Positions 1 through 14,093 are shown, counted from the first letter of the stretch. The stretch: 64,000 bases of DNA from Apteryx mantelli (GCF_036417845.1 NC_089978.1:122542183-122606182), one strand, 5' to 3'. Numbers and translations: made by a program. Notes: generated from the letters alone by a model not told the origin.

Positions 1-420
1 CCAATAATTTTTGTTCTGTTGTACTCCAGCATCCTGCCTCCCTGCTTTAAAAGGTTGGCGGGGGGGGGGGCATAAATCAGGAGAAAAGTGGGTCATGGTG
101 CTCCAGAAATCCCAAACTGCGTTTGTAGGATAACGTCTGTGTCACATCCTAATAGAGGAGAGCAGTCACGTACTGTAGAAGAACATACTTTCTGTTTCAA
201 GTGACATTTCTTGCCTGAAAAGCCGTTTTTCAAACAGAGGTGCTCCCTCCGCATGCACAGGGCCGCTCTGCCAGCGGAGGAGGTTGAGCAGCACTGGCTC
301 CTGGCTCCTTCAGCACATCCGGCTGCCTCCGACAGGGCCTGAGCCCCACACTCCTCCTCCTTGCTCATATTGTTGGTTATCAACCTGCAAACCCACTGGA
401 AGGGCCAGAAAGGCAAAGGT

Positions 421-435
421 GCCCCCAGAGGGCAA
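421..435 (+). promoter_or_regulatory. CTCF-like motif
   Basis: GCCCCCAGAGGGCAA resembles the CTCF core CCASYAGRKGGC with one mismatch. It is a single motif in unannotated sequence and could be chance; only occupancy data would settle it. Confidence 0.2.
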
Positions 436-3394
436 CCCCAGAGCTGCCAGAGGAGAGCCAGCCACCAGCCCCACCACCTCATTGCCCTTAGACTCAGCTG
501 CACTAAGAGACAGCAGCCCACCTGAGCCAGGGGACAACACCAACTATGAGAGGCAACAAAATTTACTAGTGGCCCTCAGCAACCTGCCAGTCTTGCCACC
601 CAGACCTGACCAAGGATGGACAAGCAACTTCGCTCCCTCTTTCAACCCCCAGGAAAAGACAAGCTCACCCATTACAGCAAGCAGTCCCAAGGCAGCTCAG
701 GGACTGCAACAGCAGAGAAACATAGACAGCAGCACACAGCATGAGCATTTTCCTCAATCTGCTTAAATAAATAACGAAAACAAACAAGAGGTATTTTCAC
801 AGTGGCAAAATTTCAACAAAGACCACTACATACCACCACATGCTGGGGCACCTGCAGCAGACACTGCTCCACGCAGGCTGGCAGGGGCTAGGTGCACAGG
901 CAAGCTATTAGCCAGGCAGCAGGTCTCCATCATGCTCATCAGCTTCAGCTGGAGGTAGGGGCAATTGCTAGGACTGAAGCCAAAGTATTCATAGCAGTTT
1001 AGCAGCCTTTTTAAAATAACCCACCTGGGGAAAGCAGTAAGTCATGGTTACCTGAGGCAGTAGTTAAAGGGCTGTGCAAATTACAAGTCAAAGTCTTCAC
1101 TGAGTGTGTATTAGTTGCATATTAACAAAGCACAAATTATATAACAAACCACATAAACTTGTAGGACAGTGCGGAATGTAACTACAATCTAATGAAAACA
1201 CAGGAATTTTTTTTTCATGTTCAATATTTTAGGGCTGAATGGTATTGCTTGAGTTTTCTGAAGCTTCTGTTTAGGCTTCTTGCTCCTGAAAGTGTATTTA
1301 AGAAAAAGTCACATTTGTATATCATGCAATTTTCTTCAGAAGTTCCTTTTGAAAAGAAGGCATGTGCTACACATAAAGGATTACAGCTTGACTTGTCTCT
1401 AACCAGACTTCCCAGCCTCTAAGAAATTTTGTTATTTTGTTACCTCCAGGGACACTATTGGCTTGTATTTCCCCACATTTCCTGTGAAGAGGGGAGGGGA
1501 GCAAGTGCCAGTGGCTAATACAAAAATGGGACTAGCTAATTTAAAAAAAAAAAAAGACCCTTTTACAAAAATGTTTCACAGCCAGCTCTGCGGCTGGTCT
1601 TTCTGACACATCAGCCATGACATTGCCTTCAGGCAAGAAATAAAGACTATTAACGAAAAAATCAAATAAACAAATCTTTTCACATGCTTTTGGAGTGCAT
1701 AAAGAGCACAGCTTGCTAAGCAATTCTTGTTTTTGCTGATGGGATTTTGTATGCAGAAACAACACATTACTTCCTTTGAGCACCCACAGAAATTTAAAGG
1801 GAGTCAAGAGCAGACCATTAAGCTTCTCTTTGTCTCATAAAACCTATTCCAATAAATTCAGCGAGAAGACACAAAAATCTGAAACCAAAAACAGTAACTA
1901 GTCCCTTTTGTGACCCTGGGTGCATACCACAGCCATGCCACTTGCCCTTGCCACCAGTCAGCACATCCCCGCGAAGTCACGCGAGCTGCAGCATCCTCGG
2001 AGAAGGACTGGGTGCTGCCGCAGGGGCCAGACTGTTTTCCCAGCAGCTGCAAATGCAGCCAGAGGAGGCCTGGCCCCAGCAGACCACGGTCACCCAGCAC
2101 AGGTGCCAACACCTTGGAGCAACAAGGGGCAGCTAACTGATGATGTTAAGGGGAGAAACAGGACACCTCAGTCTGGGGGAAACTGATCCTTCTTGGTGGC
2201 AGTGGACACCCTGCTTGGAGCAGCGCTGATGCTAAAGAAAGTGAAGCGGTTAATGGAGAAGAACTGATCCACCAAGTCCTCATCAGGCAGCCAGCTATTT
2301 ACTTAAACAAAGAAGTCTATGTTTAACACTACCATGCAGTCACTCAAATGATGCCACAGTATATAATTCTTCCCTATACATTCCCCACTTAAGTTCACCC
2401 TTCTTTTTTAACAGCTACTTATGCCCTAAACAACCTCCTTTTCTACACGCTTTCAAGACTGACGGTAGAAAAACATCCCTGAGGCATGGCAGCCCTGTCC
2501 TCCCAATTCCTCTTAGGTCATTCGCACTTTCTCTCAAGAACAGAGTCATAAAATATTTTCAGAAAAATCAAGGGAGTCTGGAGAAAACTTGTGAGACTTC
2601 CCCATCTCAGATAAAGTTAGTTAACAGGTAACGAAGGAGCTAGGCAGGAGGATGTGCATGGTCTTAAGGACTGACGCATACTCGGCTGAAACCTAGCCTG
2701 CACTAGGTACAATGAAGTGTTGCCTGTTGCCTTTTGGCAGTATACATTACATCTATGAAATTGATTTTTTTTAAATCTTGAGATATTTTCTAAATTAACC
2801 AATATCCTTTTTTAGGCAATTCCTTGGCATGGTTGGGAGAAAGAGTCACATTAATCCCTTTGCAAAGAGAGGAAGCATGCCTCTCCTTCAGATTTGACCC
2901 TCAAAACTCATTAACTGCAAGAACATCCTTAGAGCTCCACATTTGCATGTGATGTCTCCACATGGGGAAGGAAAGGAGAAGAGAAGACTGAAACATACAC
3001 CCCCAATGAACAGACGGCCAACTGTTCAATCTGGCTTCCTCCAACCCCCTGTAAAACTCCCCAGAGCAGAGCTCAGCTAATAAAGAGGGGGGGGCTGCAA
3101 ATACCATGCTAGATAAGCATAGTTACAAATGCAGCTTTTGGCATCTGCTTATCATTAACGATAACCTCACCTGAATAGCTGGAGAAAAAGCCCACCTGTT
3201 TTTAAAAATAGGTTTAATCTCTTTCTCACAGCAATATGCCTGTGCTGAGTGATGCTTTAAAAATATACCAAGACATAGTGCTAACACTGAAGCATTTCCT
3301 TACCCAGCTGGGCAGGGATAAGAGCTGCATCTCACAAAGGGCCAACATATGGTGCTGATAGCTCCCTGATTATGTCAACGTTTATTAGTTAAGT

Positions 3395-3620
3395 AAAAAT
3401 CACCAGCCTTCTTTAAAGGAAAGAGCCCAGATGCCTGCAATTAATATTTCTCCACCCCACTGAAGAAACTGTAACATAATTCCTAATGTCTTTACTTGAA
3501 AAGGCTCAAAACTCACAAATTATGTCATTAGAAACAGCAATGGGTAACAAGAGGTTCAGTATAATGTATTTTCATTAGCTGAGGCTAATTGGAGCCAAAT
3601 GAGTAAAACAATGCTATAAG
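3395..3620. promoter_or_regulatory. Candidate conserved noncoding element
   Basis: AT-rich non-repetitive sequence with several homeodomain-type cores (ATTAGTTAAG, CAATTAATATT, TCATTAGCTGAGGCTAATTGG) packed in about 220 bases. Such clusters are common in developmental enhancers, and the EPHA3 side of this locus is a gene desert in human as I recall. This is inferred from composition only. Confidence 0.2.
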
Positions 3621-4221
3621 GGCAAGCAGCAGAAATCCTTGGGTCTTTAGGAGATGAAATAAATGAGGGTAATCAGTGGTGTATGCAGAATACGGCACGT
3701 TCAATTAATATAAATAGGATAGCAGTCAACTGCAGAGCTCCACTGAGGCACAAATGAGTTCTGGTGGGCAGCAGATGTCTTATTATATTGTATAAACACA
3801 AGCAGTATGGCAGACTAAACCAGGGAAAATACTAGGATTTGAGGGACACCCAAGAAATAGAACTTGGGGGTTAAAAAAGAAAAAGAAAACCAGAAAATTG
3901 CCACATTTTGCAGAGCTGTATGTACATGTTTAGAGAATACAGTATGGTTCTTTATTAATATGGACTTGGGGAGGAAACGGAGAAAGGGGAGGAGGCAGCT
4001 GTCTGTCATGTTAGAGTAAAGACAGTAGTGGCAGCTCTACCCTTGGCAGCTCCAACACTTGCCACCTGCACGCGCAGATATTCTGTGGGGGTGGATTATC
4101 TGATCCATCCTCCTCCTCCTCCATCTTTTCATCACGTCAATTTAATTGTTACAGTAACGATAGTAAATTGATTTTGCAATTTCAGCTTTCAGACCCTTCT
4201 GAAGAGAGAACAACCAACCTT

Positions 4222-4508
4222 GTCTTTCACTTCAATCTTCTTCTCAATAAGATCAAGTCTGCTGTCCTTCAATTTTGTCTCCTTTTGGAGGAGAGAATAA
4301 TGATGTGAACCTTCTTCAGCATTTGCCTCCAATCTAATCTGCTGCAGAGTGTGATTTTTTTTTTCCTCATTAGGCAAACCCTCCTTCTTAATATCATAAT
4401 ATAATCCCTTTGACTTATGGCTTTAGAAATGGTGTTATTTCGTACCTCAGAAGTCACAAAAGGTGGGTGTTTTTTAAGTTCTTGGATATTTTTATGCAAT
4501 TCCTGGTA
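4222..4508 (-). pseudogene. Frame-broken coiled-coil-like coding fragment
   Basis: On the minus strand two open frames abut and together look like one charged alpha-helical protein. The upstream frame (about 4508-4420) reads YQELHKNIQELKKHPPFVTSE. The downstream frame (about 4425-4222) is strongly charged, with the stretches NEEKKNHTLQQIRLEA and LQKETKLKDSRLDLIEKK, and ends in KDKV before GTTGGT, a possible weak donor. A stop lies at the left edge of each frame, so one or more indels separate them. Heptad-like Leu/Ile spacing with dense Lys/Glu suggests a coiled coil. I do not recognise the parent gene. It could be a decayed exon, a processed-gene remnant or chance. No neighbouring exon was found. 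Confidence 0.25.
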
Positions 4509-7500
4509 CTTTTATGTAGTTAACTTCTAAACAGGAATTGCTAATAATTCCATTGTAACTATTCTCCAAGTACAGAGCTCAGAAATTCACACCTATGTGT
4601 AGCCAAGAAAGACTGAAATATACTGTACAGAAACTACTGGATTTAAGCAAGTTATACGAAAGCTTAATGAGGTATCACTCATATCCACAGAAGTCCTGCC
4701 TATTTTTCATATTCTGCAAAACACAAGAGCCATTAATAACATTTTTTTTTTTTATTAAGTCCCCACTGACTAGTATGGGCCTTTCATCATCACTAGATGA
4801 TGCTCTGGTGACCTAAGCAATATACAGTACACATGTTTTCAGTCAAGGACTGATTTTATCTTTTACAAATTATATATACATGTGTGCATGTGTATAAATT
4901 TTGTTTTATCCTTTGACACACACCGGATTTTTTCTTGTCTTACTTCCAAGGTCCACCTTCCTTTCTTCTCCCCCAGAAGAAAATAGCTTGCACACTAAAG
5001 AAACCTGGGAAAAAGCAGATGTTAAATACTAAGAAGGTCAAAAGTTGTTTCATTATGAAATTCAAGGGGAGTTAGCTGCCTTCTTTTGTATTGTATTGCA
5101 TGGCTAGTGTCTGAGGATTAAGGCAGACAGCAAATTAGACAGGAGCTATCTACGCAATAAGGCCACAAGAAAAAATAGTCAGGCATACAAGAGAGCATAT
5201 CAGGAATGGTTTAGGAAAAAAGTTAGAGCCAGGAGCAAAGGGCTGGAAGTAAAAGTGTGCAGTGAGTCATCCACTATTATTGATGAGCAGCAGAAGGTGC
5301 ATATGCACAAGCTATTAAAGTATGTTCCAAGTTCCTGAAGTTTGCCTAGACTTCTGTCTCTTAGCTATTTTTGTTGGTCCCAGGAATCGGTTTCTTGTGA
5401 CAAGGCTTTATCCCAGTCAGCCATGACTTCCTGTTCTTATTTTTACAGATAACTTCCCAGCAGTGACTTGTGTTCAGCCTTAGGGATGGCTTGGACCCTG
5501 ATTATTTTTTTCTTCCAGAGAGTATCTAAATATCATATTTATGTGTCTGGTGCATCTCAGCCCTTGCTGGCTTCTGTGTGCATCTGATCATGCTTTGGAT
5601 TCATGTCTTGACTTAAGGCAGGTCTCATCCTTGGAAGGGCCTGGGCTGAGCATTGACTGGGCTACTATCAGGTGGCTACTGTTAGTCTGCTTTTGGCAAA
5701 TGTGGGACAGGTGGTGCAAAGAGAGCTCTGTTGACCTCTTTAAACACAGCAATGCTTCTTTTCACAACAGAAAAAATGCACCGGGAAGGCAAACAGTTTC
5801 AGGACAAAACTAGGTGTCTTTCTAACCATGTCCTGGTAGCTGCCTAATAAATCTGGATCAAGAATTGTACCAACATGACTAGATATGTACATCCAATCCA
5901 GAAGTTTTTTACTAGTACAAAAGCATAGTTTTGGGGAGACTTCAAGCTGTTTGATCCAAACAATGTTTTAAATTCCTGGTAGAGGCCAATCCATAGCCAT
6001 GGCTGTTGCTGAATCTAGACCAAGTACACGAAATCCACAGCAAAAAGTTAAGTGAAAGAGCAACTCCAACTAATTCACTAAATGCTTTACAAGCAGCGAT
6101 TGTTTACTCTCTCTCTTTTGTAATGTTACTTTATTTATTCTGCCCCGGTCAAAATGCTCTAAGATGTATTAACTTTTTTGCTGTCCTTTGTGGAGGAATT
6201 GGAATGTGTTATAAGGAAGAATATGCAGATCACCTAAAATATTTGAAAGGGCACACCTGAGCTGACCAAATTTGTTGGTGGTGCAGGAGACAGACAAAAG
6301 ATCCACTCCTTGGATCATGTATAGATATTAAGAAAGAAGTCTGATTTAGGTTAAAGTTATTTTTCCATAGAAAAAATTAATTCTGAGGACATTCCCCAGA
6401 GAAATATCAGAGGAAAAAAAAAAAGAGCTGACTGGGATATTCATGCACCTTTTTTTGGTCATAAAATTGTTAGGTTGCCATTAAAAACAAACAAGATAAT
6501 TCTGCTCCCTACTCTCCTCAGTGGCTTATGGTGAGGAGGGACCTAGAGGGAGAATCCATGCATCCAATAGGAATTTCAAAAACCTCAGAAGAAGGTCAGA
6601 GAAAAGCTCAACACTTACGTGAGATGAAATCCTGGTACCACTGAAGACAACAGTGAAACTCCCAAGAGATCTATAAATCCACCCTTTCTGCTCCCTTTTC
6701 CTCCTCCTCCCATTTTTAAGCAAATTTACTATAAAAATGGTCTAAAAGAAAATGAACTGTTTCTGCAGGGTGAAAAATAGAAACACTTACTTAAAAAATA
6801 TTTCCCAAGAGGTATCATAAAAAAGTCAAGCAGAGGCTAAAAATGAATGCAAATGCATGCCTTCAAGAGGGCAAACTCTGGTGACATTTATTTCTATTTA
6901 GAAGAGAATCAGAACGAGTATTTCAGTTCATAAATTTATGCTTTGAGCTGGAAATGAGAATAATTTTTGAGAAGACCTCAGAAAGAACATAAATCAAGAG
7001 ATGTTATTCCCAAGCACAGGATCCAAATCTTCTCCAAAAATCAAATCCCACAGAAGTTTGTTGTTACCCCAGTATAGAGCTCTCATAGGAAAAGCTGGGA
7101 GAAGGGGTAGGAGGGTGGGCAGAGGGAATGGGTTGCACATTATTCTATGTACAGGTGACATCTACCTTTGTAACCCTGTTATTTTAAAACCGCTCAGCCA
7201 GGTCACCATTAGGGGAGTCTTGAAGGAGCTGTTACAACCTCTGAAGTCAGCCAAACTCCAGCTTCAGGAATTGATATGAGCACCCTGCAAGACCTCCGAG
7301 CATCCTGCCTTGTGACTAGGTGGTAGCACCCAGCTTGGCCCCATTACAACTTTATAGGTAAGAGTTATGAAGACAGAGAGAAGCTGCAGTAAGCAAAGAG
7401 AATGACACTTTATATATTGAAACAGAGTGCATGTTACTTAATCCTGATCTTAAATCAGACTTTGTACTGTAAGAGTGAATGCAGTCTGAACTCTTACATT

Positions 7501-10500
7501 TTGCTTTTTAAATAGTTCCTCTAAGAAATCTATGATCTTTCAGGATTTTCCCTTCCTCACCGTAACAGAACAGAGACACTTAAGTTTTACAAATAAACAG
7601 AATTCATTGAAAATCTGTTTTTCCACATACTATGCACAAGCGTGTATAATTACCTTAGCTTACATTTTATTATATAGGTCATATTATGTAGGGCAAGTAA
7701 CTTGTGAGCCAGATCACTGTGACACCAGAGGTACAGCCAGGTAGTCAGCAATCCTTTTTTCAACAGTGAGCTTATCCCAAAGGTTTATCTGATAGATTGC
7801 TTAGGTTAAACTTCTGTACTCCATTTCAAGTTAATGTTCCAGTTTGGGCATCAGGGTGGAAAGACTCTATACTCTCCACCAGCCCTGCCTCCTCCACTTC
7901 CTAGTTGCCCTATATTGTCATTGCTATGGAGGTAGAAGAAAATAAAGTGTCTTTGAAATACAGTGGTAGTGATATGCAGCTAGTGGGCCCTGTTCTACCT
8001 TGGGTTTGGATACCAGCCAAGGAAACTACAAGTGCTGACCTAGGGACCCTTAGCGGCCTTTCCATTGACACCAGCTAGGACAAGGATCTTGTGCATTCTT
8101 TCCCCTAGTTCAGAAAGCTCAAAATACTACCACTGCTAAACCCACATGGAGGTCTTTGCATGAAGGAAGAATGCTACAGGTGGCATTTGCACCTTACCAT
8201 ACTGCCATTTCAACAGACAAAACACCAGTGACTGTTTCTGTTACACCATAGTCAATCAGAGAAACTTAAGCCTTTGGACACTCACCAATTGTATTTTACA
8301 GTCAAATGAGATGAAGATACTCAGTCCAGCTGATGGTTATTTGACAGTCTCACAACCGAGGATTCATTTGTGCAGTGCCTAACTAAGCAGATAGCAAGTT
8401 ACCTGTGAATTTTTCTCTATAGATGATCTTTACTTATCGAGCGGGAATTACAGCAAGGGTAAGGCTTTCTTGTGTGACAGACTATCTGGAGTTTTCAGTT
8501 CAGGCCCTGACCCTTCCTTCCTTGCCAGTGAATGATGACCATGGGGAGTCTCCCAAGAGGCAGCGAGGAGACTGCCCTTCCCCAGCAAGGAAGCTTAGGA
8601 GGCTCCAAGCGTTCCTGCTCTGGCAACATGAACTCGTCACCATTCAGGAGTCCTACGTCTGCTATTTTCAAAGAGGAATATTTTGTTCTCCATCTCCCCT
8701 TCCTGGAAATGATGTCAATCATTCACTTTTCTCCCAAAGGGAAAACAGTTATGCCAGTTCCCTTCAGCACTCTGAGTCTGAAAACTATGTTATCTGCTGT
8801 TCATGGCCTTGCTTTGACACATTTTCAATTTTCCCCCAGAGAAGTAAGGAGTTTTTAGGGGCAGGAGGAGAACCTCAGTCACCGTACTATCCAAAACACA
8901 CAATTTTCTTTTCATGACTCCTTGGAAACATGCAAGGCAACCGTGCCACTAGCATCACACACATTTTACAAGCATGAAGGTCTTAACAGAAAGTTACAGA
9001 CAGCAGCAAGGGTTTTTTTCCCACCTTGAGTGAAGTGTCTATGAAGTTGCATGTCATTACCATATTCCTGAACACTGACTGAGCTGCTCTAGCATACCTT
9101 CAAATTCAGGTGTCTCAATTACATCCTTACAAGAGAATCTGCATAAGTGATTTTGTTGAAAGCTGTTTGCTTCAAACAGAAGACATTTTATGTTTTCCTA
9201 TTACCACTTGTATGCCATCATAGTCCCGTACCTTACACTAGTAAATACACCTTTCCAGGCTGCTAATATGATATTACATAAGTAAAAACACTCAGGACCT
9301 GGCTAAGATGATGTGCCACAAAACTCTCATGAGCAACTTCTAACTCTGCTGAACATTTTGTGACTTGGATTTCAGGCACAAATACAAAGGGTTACATTCC
9401 ATCTGTTGTAAAGATATGGGTATTTCAGTCTGTATTTTCATAGCTTATGCTTTTAAAGAGAAAAGTAGTAGATGAAGGCCAGCAAGGTCTTAACTTCAGC
9501 ATGGATTCTAATTATTCTGTTAGCATGCAGGTTTCAACTCTGATTTTGCTCATTTTTCTCTTACACCAAAAAGTACTCACAGTTCTTTTTCTGTTTAAAA
9601 TAGAAATTGTTCTGCTCTTAAGCAATATCACTAATAATCAAAATTATAAAGAGACCAGAGAAACTAAGGGATAGGGGCAGCAGAGAGAAAGAGAGAGCCA
9701 AGACTTTATGAAGGGACTTCTTCATGGATTGCACATGAGGCATTAAGCATCAACAGCTGTATAAAAGCACTAGCATAAATAGTGACTATATTTATTTCCA
9801 AACAAAACACACATGCAGAAACGCCTCATAACTAGCAACATCATGACAATAGCAGAAAAACTCAGCAGCCACTGGCTAACAAAACCAGTATCTTATAGCA
9901 TTCAACAGCATAGAAACCTTCACTGTCACTACTTCCAGCTAGGTATTTCCAACAGCATGTCTTCAGAGCTCTCAAATTCAGACTAATTTAAACACAATAT
10001 TTTGTGCTTAGCACACATCAGGCTTGAGTGTGATTTTTGAATAAATGTTAAACTCTTATTTTTGAATAATTTCAGAATACCTTAGCTCATTGTCACTACC
10101 CACTGCTCAATTTCTTTTTTTCTGCAGATAGAGAAAGACTGAAAGGTAGCACAGTTGCTGATCTTGACTTCTCTTCCTTTTGGGAAAAAACTTCACCGTG
10201 ACAATAAAGATCAGGTCAGCAAGGAATAATTAAATTCATCACTCCTTCCAAAATGGTTATTAGCTCATTGAGCCATGCTTAAAAGTTTTACACAAATACC
10301 TCACTACAAATAAGCTCTAATTAGACTTTCTTCCTACCTCTGTCTCTAAAAATGACCAAACTGGATCCTTCTAGTAACAGTGTGTTTTCCCCAGCCATTA
10401 TCGCAGTCACCATACAATGCCTGGTGACAAGACCCACCATTCACCTGAAAGACGAATGAGCAGGGAGAAGTGCTCTGTAAGAGCAGCTCTATAAAAGCCC

Positions 10501-10959
10501 AGCTCACCCAGTCTGGGTTGGTGGATATATGGGCAAGGAATAAAAGTTCTTAAAACTTCTTTGGGTTTTTTTCCAACCTAGATGCTATTCATACAAACCA
10601 TTGGGATGAGATTTCATACTGTTTGAAATGGGACATGTGCCATGGGACAGGGTTCTTCGAAAGCTGCAGCAAAAGTTGCTCTTTATTCAGTCATTTTCAC
10701 CTACGTCAACAGATATTACTGTAAAAGAGTGCAGATCTAACTCTTGATCTCTGCTCCCCTCTTCACAAATAGGCAGAGGGGTCAGATCCAGCCAGTCTCA
10801 CCAACCCTCTGTGCACAGGGGCAGGGAGGCACCGGCAGAGGACCCATCCAAGTCCCTTCTGCTGGGGGAAGAGCTTGCTCCATTCAAATAGGGAACCTTC
10901 TAGAAAAATTAAAGTAAGCCTCAAGGAAGCTACTTTCTACTGCCCGCTCTGGGAGTGAG

Positions 10960-11120
10960 AAAAAGCTTGACCTTAATTGCTGCTTAATTTTTGCATTACA
11001 TGCCCATTGTTCATAGCTCTTGACAAGTGAGCTCTGATTACTGATACATGATTGCATAAATCAAGATACGCCACAAAATAATAATTAGTAAATTAGCATA
11101 TACATATGACTTTGCATTAA
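10960..11120. promoter_or_regulatory. Candidate enhancer-like noncoding block
   Basis: A dense cluster of factor-like motifs: two POU/octamer-like TTTGCATTA sites, ATTGCATAA, a SOX-like CCATTGTTC, and homeodomain cores ATAATTAG and AAATTAGCATA. The block is not repetitive and contains no long open frame. The motif density is directly visible; enhancer activity is inference. Confidence 0.25.
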
Positions 11121-12512
11121 CTAATCAGCTCTTCATAACATTCTTTACAGATTTTTCACTTGTCTTTCACCTATTTCCTTTCCACTTCCCTTCCTCTTTC
11201 ACTGAACTCTTTCTTGCTTGCAGGGAAACTCCTTTCTCTCCCAACTGTAAAAATCTGTATTCTGCCCTTTCAAACCACACCTTTCCCAGCCACCACCATG
11301 TCTTCTCTTTTCTTCTTTTCACCCTCAGGCATCCTTGTTCCAATTAAAAAACCCAGCTGGAGCAGCTGGAAGAGGCCTAAATACCCTAATGAACAGCAAC
11401 ATATAGCAAAAGAGATATTTATGGATTAACGACAAGAGCAACAGAGAGCAAAAGAAACTTAAATGATAGAAAATAGACTAATGCATATTAGATCGAAAGG
11501 AATAACAGAGAGCTGTGGAAAATAATTAGGAGAAAAAGAGGAAAAGAGCTGTGCCTGTTAATATGTTTGCCTTTTCTTATCATGAAGGTTTTGGGTGTGG
11601 CAAGCTCTCTTGTCACAAGTTGCCCATAGAGACATAGCACCATGCAAGCCGGTAGCAGAGACCGAAAGCTGGTGCTGTCAAACGTTTAAAATGTAAGCAA
11701 CTTCCAGACATCTACAGAATTGAAATGAGACATGGATAAAATTCACTTTTCATTCAAGAAAGAAGAAAAGGAAACTCTAAAACAAATACTAAAGACTTAA
11801 AAAAAGTCTACAGTTTTTTCCTATGCAGTATGACTGTTAAAAATATTACAATAGACATTTCAAGAAGGGATAAGAATCATTCAGTTTGAAAGCAATACAT
11901 GCACAAAATTGGCTTGTTATAAACCGTTTATGAGTAAATTTTAAAAAGCAAACATTTGAAAGCCTCTAAGAATCAAAAAAGTGAAGTTCTCAAAGAATCT
12001 TTCAAAGAAGATCATGAGGAATTCCTGCTGCATCAGCTCAAGTTTGGTAACCTCATGGAAGGGATTGTACAACAAAATAGAAGAATCCAGAAAGAAAGCA
12101 AGCTCACCTTGTGATACGTGACCCTCAGTATCTCTAAGGAGGTTCAGAAGGAAGTGCCTCACTCTTAGCTTGCCCCTTATTTATGTTGCAATAGTTTCAT
12201 GCTTCCAGGTGTGCTGTTCCATACACAGGGTCCAGAATTGATTGATTTCTTCCCTTGATACATAATCTAGCTTTCTCAAGAGAAGATTGAGGGTTCCTGT
12301 GAGGCATTGAAGACTGACCGTAAACCTAAGGTGAGAGTTTCCACATGTTCGTATTACACGCTTTTGATACTCAGTGCCGGATCCTCAGGTTTGGGGTAAG
12401 GAATCTTTCCCAATGAGAGACTCACAGAGGCCATTTTGCTTTTAAATTTCCTCTGTAGGACACAGCATGTTTTGATTTCTTAGGATCATCTGGGAATTTG
12501 ACATAAGAATCT

Positions 12513-12523
12513 CCCCCCCCCCC
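12513..12523. repeat. Poly-C run
   Basis: A run of about eleven C in otherwise mixed sequence; a slippage-prone homopolymer with no assigned role. Confidence 0.7.
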
Positions 12524-14093
12524 ATTTTCCCAGGTACCTACTCTATTAGTTGATGACCTCCCACTCCTGTGCTCTCGTCCTGTGACAAATGGCTGCTGTA
12601 GCTATTCATCCTTCCTATGAGGCTTTGCTTGAGTTATAGCATTTTAGAAAACACCTTGGAGCTTGTGGAGAAGATGTTCTGCAGACACAGACAGAACAGA
12701 AAAAAAAAGAGAGATTAATAATAGTAGAGGGAAAAAAAGAAACTTGCAAATTCCTTGCCACCTGCTTTTCCCAGACAGCAGGACAATTTGCTTTGAGCCC
12801 ATGGTGTGTTCAACTCCTTGTTCGAAACCACTCTTGCTAGTTGCCTTTTTGAAGAGTCCCCTGCTCACTAAACTGCTTTTGTCTCCCACCTTTCCAGGTG
12901 ACTCCTGCGATGGAGCTTTCAGCAGCAGGTCTGTGGGCACCACACAAACCTCTCCCAGCTGCCTGGGACACAGTAGCTGAAGTTCAACAGGGAGTTAAAT
13001 CACTGCCTCCTAATAGCGGGGAAGTACTTTGAAGGTTTTCCTGCTCTTTTGAACAGGCCTTCTGGCTGGAGAAAGTCTTCATAGGTGCCTATGGTACAGT
13101 CCATAGAGTAGCATCTGCCTTGTCTGCTCAACGTAATGGGGATTAAAAACCAACATGTGGGATGGCCATGCTGGAAATGACTTCTGTTTTGCTGATGATG
13201 GGAAACAAAAGAAAAAGTATTGTGGTGAAACTAGCTCAATAAACTATGTGCAGCAGAGTTAATGCAGGTGTGCTTTCTTGGCTGGGGCTTTACACAGAGC
13301 AGGCAAGGGACTCAAGTAGTGACTCTGAGGCAGGGAAATTTGAGATTAGTCATTTTGCCCTAAGCAGAAAATTGATTATTTGGAAATAATGTTAATAAAT
13401 CTAGCTCTCTTTTCCTATACTTGCTCCCCCCTCTCCTACCCCTTCCACAAAGAATCTCTGCATGTTGCAGTAGCCAATGCAAAATGAACCTCTTTCCTTT
13501 TCTTTGTGTCACATATATCCAATGATACAAAACCTTTGTGTCTTGTGCCGTGGCTGACATGCTAGTCAGAGTTAGCAATCTTCACTTGGCAAGCATTTCC
13601 ATGTGAAAGGAATATTTTGAAGAAAGCGTGTGGGTTGGAGCCAAGGTAAAAGCTCCTCACTCCTCCCAGCAAATGCTGCTTTCCTAGTGTGAAAGTGCAA
13701 CACTGCCCTCAGAATTGCCGTTCCCATGGATTTGCCCCAGGTTGAAGCTTGTCATCTTCACAGCAGAAGGATGACTAGGGTTTTCCAGTAAGATGTGAAA
13801 CACCAACAGCACAAACATTGTTTCTTTATGAAAGTAAACAAACTTGGATCTGAAGCTCCAGCCAATAATTTATGTCCAATTCAAATAGTCCTCAATCACT
13901 TTGCTCTATGGTATATAAAGAGCCTTCATGGAAAGGAAATGTCAGGTAGTGAAGGGTGACTCAAACTAGCAGGGAAAGGTATAATCACAGACAGTGGCTG
14001 GAAGTTAAATCCAGGTGATTTAAAATGAGAAGCAAGGTGCACATTTTTAACAGTTACCCATTGAAATGAACTGCTAGGAGATGAAGCTGGGTT

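Larger units (their letters stand above)
1..4188. other. Intergenic DNA, no gene recognised
   Basis: No exon chain or known protein is seen. The first 1.1 kb is richer in C and A than the rest, with a G run at 60-70 and a 160-codon Pro/Ser/Gln-rich open frame at 284-766 on the plus strand that I cannot match to any family. From about 1.1 kb onward the sequence is ordinary AT-rich bird DNA. A homeodomain-motif-rich block at 3395-3620 is listed separately. Confidence 0.6.

Noticed and set aside
6006-6260. Plus-strand open frame with hydrophobic stretch
   Set aside because: It has no ATG until the middle of the frame, no family match and no splice signals at its edges.
8423-8917. 164-codon plus-strand open frame
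   Set aside because: No recognisable domain, no exon-like boundaries and overlapping open frames on both strands; it looks like a chance frame in a slightly GC-richer patch.
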